From contig JAHYIO010000037.1 of NCBI GenBank assembly GCA_020543525.1, positions 248,001 through 312,000 on the forward strand: a stretch of DNA of 64,000 nucleotides, read 5' to 3'. The DNA is from Coriolopsis trogii (Eukaryota > Basidiomycota > Agaricomycetes > Polyporales > Polyporaceae). A program made the translations under genes and the position numbers. Numbering within the stretch: position 1 is the stretch's first letter; the number at the start of each line of letters is the position of its first letter. Below are positions 1 through 11,274 of this stretch, one piece after another. The notes under the pieces are model-generated. The model had not been told where the DNA came from. It did not search any database and worked only from the letters and a program-made list of their open reading frames with translations.

Positions 1-2223
1 TGTACTGACTTCGCGACGAGACTCAGCGTGGCCACAGTTGTCTCTCGCACTCGCTCTTCGCGATGCTTGAGCAGGCCGTTAACTTGCTGAAACAGGACGG
101 TCATCAATTCGGCGACTCTATCCTCCAGCCGTTGGACAAATTTGAGGAGTTCGACGAAGCTACGTCTGTCAAGCCCTCAGATTACGAACGGATATGACGA
201 GGTGTTGATCAGTCTTACCCAGCAGCCAAACGAACAGAGCGGTCATCCCCGGTCTTCATGCCTCGGATGATAAACATTGCGAGCTCCTCGAACAAGCGGT
301 CATCCGGTTGTGATGTTTGGTGACGTAGCGACCTTCCAAGTACATCGTATACAGCTATCCTCACTCGAGGTGACGTTTTGTCGGAATTGTTACTCTCGAG
401 CATCCTGAAGGCCACCTTCAGGTAGAGAGCAACAAAGCATACACCCCGCTTCCTATCGTTGAACGCGGGCGAGCATTCCTCGTTACCATGGAAGAGGAGG
501 CAGGGCAGCGCCCCTAACTTCTTGGAGAAAGTTACAAGCGCTTCTGGCGCTGTATTCCACATTGGACTACAGCTGGCGTTACGCGCTGGAGAACTACTAA
601 AGACTAGGGACACTCACTGCTGTTCGAACCGACTGTCGATCTCGGTGAGGGCCCGTTGAATGTATTCTAAATCTTCGAACGAGTCATCGTCGTCCATCCA
701 CTCCAACATATTTGGCTCGACGATAGCTTGTACTGCGTCTCGTATCTGAACTCTCCAGGACATCCGTCTCGGCATGATCGCGTCGCTTTCTTCTTGAGGT
801 AGGGCGAGCCTTTGCAGACGAGAGTCAACGGCGGTTAAAAAAGTATTGTATGCTGGTGCATTTTCGTCCAGCACGATCTTCACATTGCGCAAAGTCTGTT
901 CGTCCAAGGACGATACAAAATGTAGAAGGAAATCATGGACAAGTGTCTGCAAATTTATGCATAAGATACGTGTATCACAACCCTTGTACCGTGATCACTC
1001 ACCCGTAAGCCATGGCCGTCTTCGCCCCATTCCTCGACTTGCAACGTTCGCATGACCTCGTAGAAAGTAGTCTGATTGCGGAAATCCGTCTGTAATGCGC
1101 TTAAGCTGTTCAGAAGGTCCGATTCAATCTTGTTCCAGTCAGTATCAGGGCCGATTTCCAACCGATACATCACGAGCTTTGTCCAGTAGGACTCCGCGAT
1201 TTCCGGAGAACCCATTGATGACGCGAACGTCGACAGAGCCTTGCATATTCTGGCCATCGCTCTCAGCCTATTCAGACCGGTGGTCGGGCAGGTGTAGAAG
1301 AGCCAATCGTAGACTTGTCGGACTAGCTGCCCCGTCTCCCGAAACAGGTCGATGAGGAGAGACTGGTTGGTCGTCACCGAAGCGAGGGCGGTGAGGGAGA
1401 TGTCCATAAGTGTGCTAATGACGAGGGGTACATGAGATGCACTCTCTACTTTGACGTCAGAAGAAGGCTGGCGCGATTGCAGTCAGCAGAGTAACCGTGA
1501 TTAAGAAGACAAGGGTTCATACCCTTTGCGCTTGAAGCACTCGCTGTGGAACTATGGGATTGATGTGCAGTTGCAACGTCACAGGATATGCGGTCGTAGA
1601 GGTGTAGGACATCATACCTGAGAAGCATGAGAAAGCGTCCCTCGAGTCTTTGAACATTGAGACAACGTACCACTTACTAACCGCAAATAATGTCGGATGA
1701 TATCCTTTAGAAACTGCGTATACGTGGGTGCAAGCACAGGATTGACTTCATCTCCAAGGGTGCCCAAAAGCGTTGTCACGACGGAGAACGCCTGAGAGTA
1801 GAGCTCAGTCGGGGAGGGATATTCGTCGGGTGGGGGGTCCATGTCGATCCAGAAGTCATAGATCACGCAAAGCTGTGAGAGGACCGCGACCAACACTTGG
1901 GGGAGTGTCTCATCGTCTTGGAAGAGAAGAGGAACCCGTCGTACCGCGTGCAAGGTCATCTCCATGACCACTCCAACCAGCTTGATGGTCTCGTGCATCG
2001 CGTCCCATACTGGTTCTTCCGTTGGCGGAGGTGTGGTGAATATTTGAATAAGACTCGTTAGTAATTGGCTCCATTCCAGATGCACGTTGGTAAACGCATG
2101 TCCCTTGGTGTCCAGAATCGACGCCCTTCGCTCCTGGATCCATTCAAGGAGGAACGCGGACTTGCCACCCTTCTGAAAGGTTGGAGGCACCGACAACGAC
2201 GACGACGGTTGAGATACCATCAT
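1..2223 (-). CDS. Large HEAT-repeat protein, 5' part; possible ATR/Mec1/Rad3 kinase N-terminus (partial)
   Basis: The gene reads right to left and continues past base 1. The start chosen is the first ATG of an ATG-ATG pair (2223) just before the conserved-looking segment PPTFQKGGKSAFLLEW. At least five exons are visible. The first runs to about 1670; further exons cover about 1620-1512, 1440-955, 950-614 and 613-216, and another starts near 171. Amphipathic helical repeats are seen throughout and no catalytic domain is in the window. The stretch DDRSVRLAAGRSFVELLKF, followed by a second helix pair ending TTVATLSLVAKSV, resembles the HEAT region that precedes the UME domain in Rad3/ATR proteins. 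That is the basis for the kinase suggestion, which is an inference. Other large HEAT proteins cannot be excluded. The presence of a gene is much surer than its name. Confidence 0.5.
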
Positions 2224-2466
2224 TTCAGAGTTTGACCATGCTGGTATGGAGAAGCAATGGTGTTGTAGTAGGGAGAGGAATGGACAGTAGGGGACAATGC
2301 GTTGGACAAAGCAAAAGGCCAAGTCGCGTCCTTTGGCCACCGACGCGTCTTCCTCCGAGCGCTTAACAGATCGAATGCGGCCCACATAACACATAAAGCT
2401 TGCAGACCAGTGAACGACCTGTCATGTATGCAGGTACATGCAAGAACGCAGTGAGAATATTATGTG

Positions 2467-5400
2467 CTACTTCCGTCCAGCCCGCTTCTTGTCCTTCATC
2501 TTCTCCCGCTCCATCGCCTTCTCCTCCGCTCGCTCAGACTCGAGTGTGCCAAAGACACGCTTCATGCGGTCATTGTACGCACGGTCCTTCTCCTTCTGCT
2601 TCTTCTGCTGCTCTGCCGCCAAGAACCGCGCGTCCTTGCGCAGTTCTCGGATCGCACCCTTCCTCTCCTGCTTGACCTGCGCACGCAGTTTCGCCGCTTC
2701 GTTCCGCTCGTGGTCCGGGTCGCGATTGCGGAGATAGTTCGACGTCGTGTGCTCGAACTTGGGTACGTATGTCGGGATGGGGATCGGTTTGTGGGCTTGC
2801 AGGCGTAACGGCCGGCGAGCCTGGAGCGCAAACTTCAAGAGACGACCCATTGTGTCTTGCAGTGTTTGGAGACGCGTCTGCCAAGGTGTCAAAGTCGGTC
2901 CAAGACATATCTTGTAGAGTGCATACCTGGAGGTCCGAGGGGAGACTACTGCTATCCAGTGAGACAAGAATCTCCTGTACCGGTGTGTAGAGTTCAACGA
3001 AGCACTCGAGTCCTTTGTACAGATCCGCGAAGCGACCGAGCAGTTCCAGCGTCACAGATAATAGATCGACTTTGGCTTGTTCTCCGAGAGACTCTGCATG
3101 CAAGTACTTGACCAAGTCGGGCTTTTGAGCGGCGAGTTTCTTCGCTTTCTTCACGTTGAGTGCAAGAGGAAGAGTCAGCGTAGACCGGAAGTCGAGAGTC
3201 GGGAAATTGCCCGGTATAGACGCGACATCCGTAAACGAATGAGGCGACAAATGCAGCGCAGTATTGACGAGGAAGTTGATCGCTTCCGGTACGAAACGCT
3301 TCGATAGCTTCTCGTAGTGGAGAAACAAGCTGCACAGGAAGAGACCGCTCGCGATGTCCTGTAATGACCGGACGCGACCCAGCCCCAGGTACGCACCCAT
3401 AAGCAACCTGGCTGGTGATATGACAGGGTGATTCATATCGCTCGTTGGCCAAAGTTGCCCGATGACACGGAGGAGGGAGAGTTCTGGCAATCCGGGCCAA
3501 GTTTTCGCCTCTCGATCGAGTGCGCCTTTGGAGAGACCACGCTTGAGATTCTTGTGCATTAGAGTGAGCTTCTCCACAAATGTCGCCGCCGATTGGGTCG
3601 GATAACTCTTGGTGAGGACCGCAAGGTGGGGGAGTACAGAGGCCAGGACAGTGAAACGCGGGGCAGGCGGAGACGTGATGTAGAGGATATGGTCAATAAG
3701 GACGCTGTTCAAGCCCTACGACTATGAGTCAGACGGATCGAGTTTGCATTAGAGTAAGCAAGCATACCTGCAGCTTGAACTTGTTGTCTGCAGCCAAGCT
3801 GGGATGATGAAGCGTACGAATACGCTTCAGGACGGTTGTGATGTCCTTGTCGTCCACGTCCTCGACGATCTCAAGGAACTCGTCGTGGGTGGCTGGGCAT
3901 GGGAAAGTGTACGGAAGCTCCTTAGCAGCAGGCCGCGCTTTGGTGCTGTGTTTTCGAGTGGATGCCACAAGGGCTTCTGAATCGCCTTCTTCGCCATCCT
4001 CCTCACCAGAATCTTCCGAAGCACTCTCGAACTTGTGTGCGACTGAGCCACCCTCATCCGACACATCCTCATCCTCATCCTCATCCTCGTCCTCGTCCTC
4101 GTCCTCTCCGCTAGCCCCATCACCGTCTCCATCATCTTCCTCGTCGTCACTGTCGTCGCCACTTTCTTCATCATCGTCCATGGCGGCGTCTTCACCAAGC
4201 CCTGCACCTAGGCCATTCAAAGCACTCTCCTCATAGAAGTCGTCCTCCAGATCATCTCCGCCCCGTGCGTTAGCTTGCTTGCCCTTCCCCTTGCCTTTCG
4301 GGTCGTCTTCGTCCTCACTCTCTTCACCTCTCATGCGTCGGAGTCGTCGCCTCTCTGCCTTCTCCAAAGCCTCCTTCTCTTCTAGCGCAAGCTCCTCTTC
4401 GGTCTTTGTCCGGTCCTTAGGCTTCGCTCGCCTATCCAGCGCTAGCTCTCGCACATAGTGGTCATACTCCTTGTCTTGATCGTCAGGAGGCGGCGCGGGG
4501 GCAGGTACAGGTGCTGACAAAGGTTCCTGTGTAGCTGCCTGAGCCTCCCCTGAGGTTCCCGCTTGCGTGTCGGTCGCTGGTGCGGCGTAGAGTAATGAGC
4601 GAATGGAATCGAACTCTTGGTCAAGCTCGTGCCGGAGATTTTCGTCCTCTTCTTGTTGATTTTGACGCATAGTCTATGACGCACAGATGAATAGGCATGG
4701 GAAGGGTTGTAGAGATACTACTTACTTTGTGCATCTTGCTTTTGGCGATTACTTCGGCCATGACCTCTGCCTTCGACTTTTTCCGCGCTGGCTAATGGAC
4801 ATACTCAGTGACATGATGTTCGGCATAGGTTTGTTTGTCTTACCTCATCCTCCTCTTCCTCCTCTTCCTCGTCGCCAAATCCACCAAAGTGTGATTTCTC
4901 CACGGTACGCCGGTCAAGTAAGCCTAAGCCATGTCAGCATAAACATATGGAGATAGCGAATGGACGTGTTACCGACCTTCGTCTTCTTCATCGTCATCGA
5001 GACCCAACCCGACAGTGTCAAAGTCGTCCAATTTCGATAGACTTTGTCCATAGTGCGTGAGCTCGTCCTCATCCTCCAGGTTGAACGCAACTCCTTTGGA
5101 GGCCCGTTGCCGCTCTCGTGTGAAACGCTCCAGCATACGTTCCTCGGGTGTCATGGTAGGGTCGTTTTCACCGAATCGACGGTCGACGATGCCTCCGGAC
5201 CGGTCTTTCTCTTCGTATTCCTTCAGCAAAGTCTTCTTACGCTATTCATCGGAGATACGCATTGCGTGCCATTACAATGAACAAGCCGAGACCGACGGGG
5301 ACGATTGATACAAACGTACCTGCTCAATACCAGCTTGTTTGCTCTGCGCGGGACGTCCTGTGGTTCCAATGATCTTCCGCCCGCCCACATCGTGTTTGAG

Positions 5401-5586
5401 CTTCGTAACCTTCACGTCAAAAGGGTTCAGCTTCTGCTGTATCTCCTTCAGCTTGATCGCCTTCTTCTCCTTGTCGCGCTCGGTCGGTGCAGCCCTTTTG
5501 CGCTTCTTGCCACCCTGAGGCTGTTGCGCGAGTCCCGCCTGAGACAACGCACTCTTGAGCTGCTTCAGCTGAGAGCCTTTCGCCAT
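2467..5586 (-). CDS. NOP14: Nop14, nucleolar 40S ribosomal subunit assembly factor
   Basis: Seven exons keep phase throughout: 5586-5320, 5241-4977, 4923-4844, 4791-4726, 4673-3768, 3715-2927 and 2877-2467, giving 927 residues. Nop14 is a component of the SSU processome needed for 18S rRNA maturation and nuclear export of pre-40S particles. Family features visible are the N-terminal lysine-rich segment with KLNPFDVKVTKLKHDVGGRK, the RTVEKSHFGGFGDEEEE segment typical of Nop14, and a very acidic centre near residue 420 made almost only of Asp and Glu. The long helical C-terminal half ends in the basic tail EREKMKDKKRAGRK, a likely nucleolar signal. The second intron uses GTCGGT as donor. Length matches other Nop14 proteins. 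The stop lies 244 bp beyond the presumed start of the neighbouring HEAT-protein gene, on the same strand. Confidence 0.95.
4060..4110. repeat. Imperfect TCC/CTCATC-type repeat encoding the Asp/Glu run of Nop14
   Basis: The plus strand carries repeated catcct and cgtcct units. Read on the minus strand they encode alternating Asp and Glu. Low-complexity acidic runs are normal in Nop14, so this is probably a functional acidic patch, and it is also a likely site of length variation. Confidence 0.8.
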
Positions 5587-6034
5587 GTTGCCAGGAAGGG
5601 TAGGTGAGCGAAAGAGCCGAGCGGAGGGAATATAGTACCACTGTCTTGCAGGTCTGTTACTTACTAGCGCCCATCCAAAATTCTGAGATCTCCGATCTTG
5701 CCATCACTAGTGGACGGATTTGGAAGGTGCAGAGTTTGTCACAACCACACCGCGCTCCATTCAGGCGAGCTATGTGCACTCGACTCCCGGACATAATGTC
5801 TTGATCTCACGGACACTCTTTGTTATCATCCGTCACAGCGCTTTACAAGGCGACAGTTAGCCCCTGCTACTCGACTCGAGACTCGGAGTGTCCCTCACGC
5901 AACTTTTGGTCACATCCTTCAGTGTCCATTCGAACTATATGAATCGCCTACATTTTGCCACTGTGGCCAAATTAGCACCCTCCACGTCACCTTTATTATC
6001 ATTCAGCAACACTCCGCCACTCTTCCCCTCCCCC
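5587..6034. other. Intergenic, upstream region of NOP14
   Basis: No gene was recognised here. It should hold the NOP14 promoter (minus strand). The pyrimidine-rich stretch around 5975-6035 precedes the possible relic gene on the plus strand. Confidence 0.5.
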
Positions 6035-6616
6035 ATGTCTCGTCGGAGCTCTGATCTCCGTCAACGTGGGGGCGGAGTCGTGAACATCCAAACTATCCTT
6101 AACCCACCCTCAACACCGCCACGTAACCGCGATTCCTCTGCACCAACGGAGATATTTCAAGGGTATGGCCAGCCATCGCCACCTCGAAGCTCACCTATGT
6201 ATTCGATATGTGGCCATCCGAGGTTGGGACACTAGAAGATTGGCTGTTTAAACGTCAGCCCGCCCGTCGGAGGTGGAAGGAGCAGCCGCACTGCAGCTCC
6301 TAGCATTATGATTGTTGTACATCAAACAAACTACTGGCCGATCTCAAGCTCGCCGGAGACAGCATCTTAACGAGTCCTCCATGCCCACCTCACCTCGATC
6401 TCGAGCCCAGACTCGGCGAACTCCCTTGTATCCCCAGCTACCATCAGTCACCGAGTCCCCTACTGCTACGCCCCGACGGCCTGTAACACGTACGATGAGC
6501 AGTTCGACCATATTCTTGCCATGAAACGCGCACATCACCCGCCCGTTCGTCTTACTGGCAGTCTTTCGGGGTAAGCGACCGATTCGGAGTCTCGTTGAGT
6601 GCATCTCGTGCAAAGG
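6035..6616 (+). pseudogene. Decayed protein-coding relic, family unknown
   Basis: A start at 6035 opens a Pro/Ser/Arg-rich reading frame of 66 codons (MSRRSSDLRQRGGGVV onwards) that stops at 6235. Further coding-like segments follow in different frames. One near 6360-6480 ends in a Pro/Leu-rich stretch with a stop. One from about 6490 encodes TYDEQFDHILAMKRAHHPP, runs into a possible GTAAGC donor near 6571, and contains CISCKG. No set of splice sites joins them without a frameshift, so I read this as a broken gene. It resembles the low-complexity part of a fungal transcription factor, but no diagnostic domain is seen. It could also be a real gene with introns I failed to place. Confidence 0.3.
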
Positions 6617-7253
6617 GTCAGTACGGTCCTCATACTCATGACTGAGGATGTGTTATACTAACACGCACCCCGAGGAGCAGCCAATGATCCACGGGATCTC
6701 TCACCCGTCCGTCAGCCCATTTTGGCTGCTGGATCCTTCCCTGCTTGAACTTCTCTCTCCTACTCTGCTTGTGATGTAATGATACCGTTCGGGTATATGT
6801 TACCATGCTGTTGCTCTGAATGATGTGTGAAGTGCTTCTGTCGCTGAAACGAGACGACGAACCGTGATCTTCGAACGTATACACGGTCGACAGAGCCGGA
6901 TACTGATGATTCCAATAAGGATAGACAAAGGAAAGACGTGAAGTGAAGAGGGCCCTGAAAGACATAAAGACAAGACGTACAAACGACCTTCGCCCGGTCT
7001 TCGGATACACCTATTACATTGGCGATAGAGTTGGGGACCCAAAAAGAATGCGCGCGCGATGCCAGAGCCTCATGGTGTGCGCAGAGGTAGTCCCCAATAC
7101 CCACCTCTACGCAGGATCCTCATCCAGCACTATGTCACGGGTCCCGGAGGAGCGTACCATCAAGCAATCTCGCCGAAGTAATCGACAAACCGCGACAAGA
7201 AAGCCACCCTGTTAGCAAGAAAGCCACCCTGTTGTCGTACATGCGGGAACAGA
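6617..7253. other. Intergenic, no gene recognised
   Basis: Only short shadow reading frames occur here. The one structured element is a 20-bp tandem duplication at 7195-7234. Confidence 0.5.
7195..7234. repeat. Two tandem copies of a 20-bp unit
   Basis: The unit reads acaagaaagccaccctgtta and is followed directly by gcaagaaagccaccctgttg. The copies differ only at their first and last bases. The repeat sits just upstream of the orphan two-exon gene. Confidence 0.85.
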
Positions 7254-7711
7254 ATGAAGGGTCACAAACCGGGTAGCTGTTCGAAGGTGAGCATTGTGGT
7301 GGCTCATACTTCGTCGGTCGCCAAAATCACTTGCAGGCACAACATACCAAACGTCAACAGTATCTCAGTCAACTCGCTCAGATAATTGTTAGAGGCGGAG
7401 TGCAAGCCATGATGGGCACCTCTGAACAGATCCACCCCCAAGCGCAGGAGGCCGAAAAACTTGGCCTTAAGACTCGCGTCTTGAACCTTGCAGAGATAGT
7501 TGGAGCATACGAGTCAGAAACCGGAGTCTTGTTGCTTGTGGGGGAGAATGGGAAGGCCGTTCACGACTTTAAAAAACATGTTGGAGAAAAGGCAACATGC
7601 AACCCGTTCGAAGGGCTTGCTGTGGAGGATCTTGAAGGTCGTAGTCATCATCGCCGAGAAACCCTGGGCCCAGACAACTATGGAGAAGCTTTTTCTGGGA
7701 TGGTTAACTAG
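7254..7711 (+). CDS. Small orphan protein, two exons, function unknown
   Basis: Exons 7254-7286 and 7337-7711 flank a clean 50-bp intron (GAAG|GTGAGC ... ACTTGCAG|GCAC). The joined frame is open for 135 residues from MKGHKPGSCSK to the stop. The product looks soluble and mixed helix/strand, with a Gln-rich start (AQHTKRQQYLSQLAQIIVRGG) and a hydrophobic patch ETGVLLLVGENGK near residue 80. There is no signal peptide, membrane span or recognised motif. The start is the nearest in-frame ATG to the donor, and an upstream exon is possible. The good intron and the open frame support a real gene. It could also be the 3' part of the decayed gene just upstream. Confidence 0.4.
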
Positions 7712-8343
7712 CAAATGGAAGGCTTCTGGAGGTCAACGATCTTGTAATAAGGATGCGGTCGACTGATGCGATGTCGCATATCCTACTACTGTAATTAGTA
7801 ATTGCTCCACGCTCATCCAAACGATTCCTATGATTTATCCTCCCTCCTCGTGTGTGGTCTGGAGCTTAGAGTAGACTGATGTCGTGTATGTGGCCTTCGG
7901 GATTCGGACCTACGGTCAAAGTAACTGAGTGCATGCTGCGAACAGGCTTACCGGAGTTTCCGGATACTATCCCGCTATTGTAAACGTTAACCTGTCTTCC
8001 TTCAGAGGCTTGCCCACTTCCGAGGGCCCTTGAGACGCATCATGCACAGTTGAAAGCCCGTCTACATTGATATTCAACATCGCAGTGTAAGTTGGAGATT
8101 GTGGACATGACGGTCGTTGGGTGAAAGGGAAGCTCGACGCCCGTGCTGCGCCGGGCTATGCGTGAATGGAATCCAACCGGCAGCGCTCGACCGTCGGCTA
8201 GGAAAGTAACAGCCACAAGCCACTCTCTGCCACTCCCTCTATATCTCCTCCTTCCGACAACTATCTGGAACGAATGTGCCGACGAGCTAACTCAGCGCTA
8301 TCATCCAACTAGTCTGTGCGCGTCCCGTCAGTCACTCGCAAAC
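7712..8343. other. Intergenic, promoter side of the CNH-domain gene
   Basis: No gene was recognised. A pyrimidine-rich run (cactccctctatatctcctccttcc, about 8229-8253) lies about 90-115 bp before the next start codon. Such tracts are common near fungal transcription starts. Confidence 0.45.
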
Positions 8344-11075
8344 ATGTCGGACGACCCTTTCAATGTACCATCGGTACCAGAACGGGACGAGGCCGGAGGC
8401 GATGGGCTTCCTACATACGATGACCTCGCACAACAGCATGGACCCAATTCAAGGTGCGAATACTCCTGTAGTGCTCCGATACATCCTGCTGATCCTACTC
8501 TACCTTCTTGATAGATTCGGTCGGTGGAGGGAATGGATCGAGAAGAGGTAAGCTCAGGTTTCTTGCCCAACAGTCCTGCCGGACTGACACGAGATCAACA
8601 GGGCTGCAGAACGATATGCGGATACCTCGCCCGCAGATGTAGTGCGAAGACGACAGCGAGGCTGGGGAGAAGGTGTGAGTCCCAACATTCGTTAGCCTCG
8701 GGCCACTCTGTCGTAATGACTCTCACCTCCAAAGATGGACCAACCTCAATCCCGTGCTCTGCCGCAACCTGCAGGTCCATCTCACCCACCGACCTCCTTT
8801 CCACCAACATTCTCCGTGTACGCACCGTCCACGATGTCCGGGTCGACATTCGATTCCACAAATGCTTCATCCTCCCACCCGTTCTCCATGTACTCGACCG
8901 CACCCTCGTCCTACACGTTCGCAACGTCCCTTCACCCACAGCTGCATCTACAAACATCGTTTGACACAAGCATGCCCATATCTCCGCTTGCGCATGCCAA
9001 GTATCCTCCACCGCCGGCCTCCCTCATCCCCGAGTCTATCGACCCTTCACATCTGAAGCTGTATAACTTCGGTTCCCGATTCTTGCCTCATACAACATAT
9101 CCCATTCGATGTTTATTGCCCCTCAATAATCATCATCTGCTACTGATTGGTCATGACAACGGGCTCTCTGTACTGAACATGTTCCCGAATGATTGGTCCG
9201 AGGACGACGAGGCGGAGAAGGGCCCTGCTGATGCGGAAGCTAAGCTCATCTGGGAGGGGGAAGGGTAAGTTGCATCACAATAAACACTCACCGCTGTCCA
9301 AACCTCGAGCTCATGTTCGTCTGCGTCAGTGTCTTCCAGATGTCGATACTGGAATCTGAGAGCATCGGAGAAGGCACCCCTCAGGGTGTGGTCCTTGCGT
9401 TAGTGGGCACAGAAGGAGATTCGCCCAAGGACCAAGAGAACCTGAGAACGTTGCGGATGTACAATCTGTCTAGTCTAGTGAGCTTGGCACAGTGGGCATC
9501 TACTCAGAAAGTTAGTCCTGATCTTCAAGATTGACATGTTGGCATGCTGATTGCTCGTATAGGACGCTAAACCGTTGAATCTGCGTGCACCGAGCAGTAC
9601 TGGCAAGCACAGTCACTCAAAGAAGCACCGCCCTCCGAGCTCAATAACCAAGGGACTCAAGAACCTTGTGCTCGATGGCGGGATCGCGCAACCGCAGACT
9701 CCGTCTCGACGTCATGAGCCTCAGTCATCATATTCGTCTCTCACAGACAGCTGGACCTCACCGGGGAAGTCAGGACGAGCAGGGTCTTCAACTCCGTCGC
9801 GTGCGGATTCGGCCGACTCGGAGTGGGACATGGTCAACGAGCTTCCGTTGCGATGGGCGACAAACTACACTCCACTCGCATCTGCCGGATCCAGGCTCCA
9901 GAACAACACCGTCCTTCTATACGACATATGGAAGAATGAAGGGCAGCGGGGCCCCGGTGGTGTTCTCCTCGCCGTTGCGACGAAGTCGGCTATCCTGCTG
10001 TACGAAGCCCCGAAGGGCGAGAGGGCTTTTCGCTTTACGAAGGTAAGGGTGTTTTCCCAGCCTAATTGTCTCACTCAATACTGATTTTGCGGTGTCCATT
10101 GTCCTAACTCAGGAGTTCTATACGCCCTTACCGGCCCGGAGCATCACTTTCATCCACCAGTCCGTCCAGGACAACATGTCCAGGAGCGGGTCCGACATCT
10201 TCCCCCGCTCCGCCGCGCTCGACATGCAGTCCCCCCGGCACGTCCGCGTCTCCTCCTTCGGCGCAAGCACGCTCAACTACCCGACCCAGCTCTCCCTCTT
10301 CGTCGTATTTGAAAAGAAGGCAGGCACGATCCGCGTCGCCGACTCCGCCGTCGGCGAGATCGACCTCTACGAGGACAACTGGTCCGCACAGCAGGCCCAG
10401 CTCGCCTCCTCCCCCTCCATCCTCAACGCCAACACTCGCCGAAACCGCGCCTCCTGGGACGGCCGTGGGTTCGCAAAGGACAAGGGCACCTGGGTCCGCC
10501 CCGTCAAGTTCGAGCTCCCCGGCCGCGGCGCGCTCACACAGATGTACCTCCTCACCCGCGGCCGCCAGTCACACATCGTGCCCCACCCGCTCCCCGCCCG
10601 CCTCGCCGCCCTGCCCCCGTACAGGATCATGTACTGGTCCTCGCCCCCGACGCACGTCACCGTCCGGATATGCAACTCTGAATTCCCAGACGAGTCGCCG
10701 TTCTTGCAGGCCGTCGCATTCGGCGAGTCAGGCGTGGAGGTGCAGGAGGTCTCGCTCTCCCAGCTTTCTGAGCGCAAGGGTAAAGGCCGGGCTCAGGATC
10801 CTGTCCGAGCCCAGGTCGACGTTGGCGGTCCCTGTGGGTTGCTTACAATAGGCGGGCACTGGGATCGCCCGTTCTTCCCAGGGCTCTCGCGATCGTACTC
10901 GACGTCAAGTTATGCTACCTATGACTCCTCCACCGGCGAGGACGATGATGGTCCTCCAAGAGAGCGCAGGCAAGGCATATATGGCTGGGTGCAGAAGGAC
11001 GCCGAGGACTGGCGGGTTATCTGGCTGGGAGATGCAAGAGAGGATGACGACGGAGGATTTGCTGAGGACGAGTGA
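8344..11075 (+). CDS. CNH (citron homology)-domain-like protein
   Basis: Seven exons keep phase: 8344-8453, 8515-8547, 8602-8674, 8735-9264, 9330-9510, 9563-10042 and 10113-11075, giving 789 residues. The N-terminus carries GLPTYDDLA, a short basic helix and a long Ser/Pro-rich linker. From about residue 190 the sequence matches the start of a CNH beta-propeller: IRCLLPLNNHHLLLIGHDNG, then VFQMSILESE, then LRTLRMYNLSSLV. Later strands (LLYDIWKNEG, ILLYEAPKGERAFRF) fit the same fold. CNH domains bind small GTPases or scaffolds in Rho GEFs, GCK-family kinases and Vps39-type proteins. No kinase, DH, PH or clathrin-repeat domain is attached here, so the partner is unknown. Exon 7 is noticeably GC-richer than the upstream exons. 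The C-terminus is acidic. Confidence 0.65.
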
Positions 11076-11274
11076 CATTGAGAAGGATATGAGTACATGG
11101 ACTTGAGAACTTGAGGAAAGCAAGTTGTATAGGTTAGGCTGTATGTCCCAGGTGTACAGTGCGAGCTATGAAGCTAATGTCCCATGGAAAACGAGAAACG
11201 AAGAAAGGAAAGGTAGTGTGTAATAGTAACCAGCGGCAAAGCAAGAAAAACAACAGGTCCGAGAACAAGAGCTG

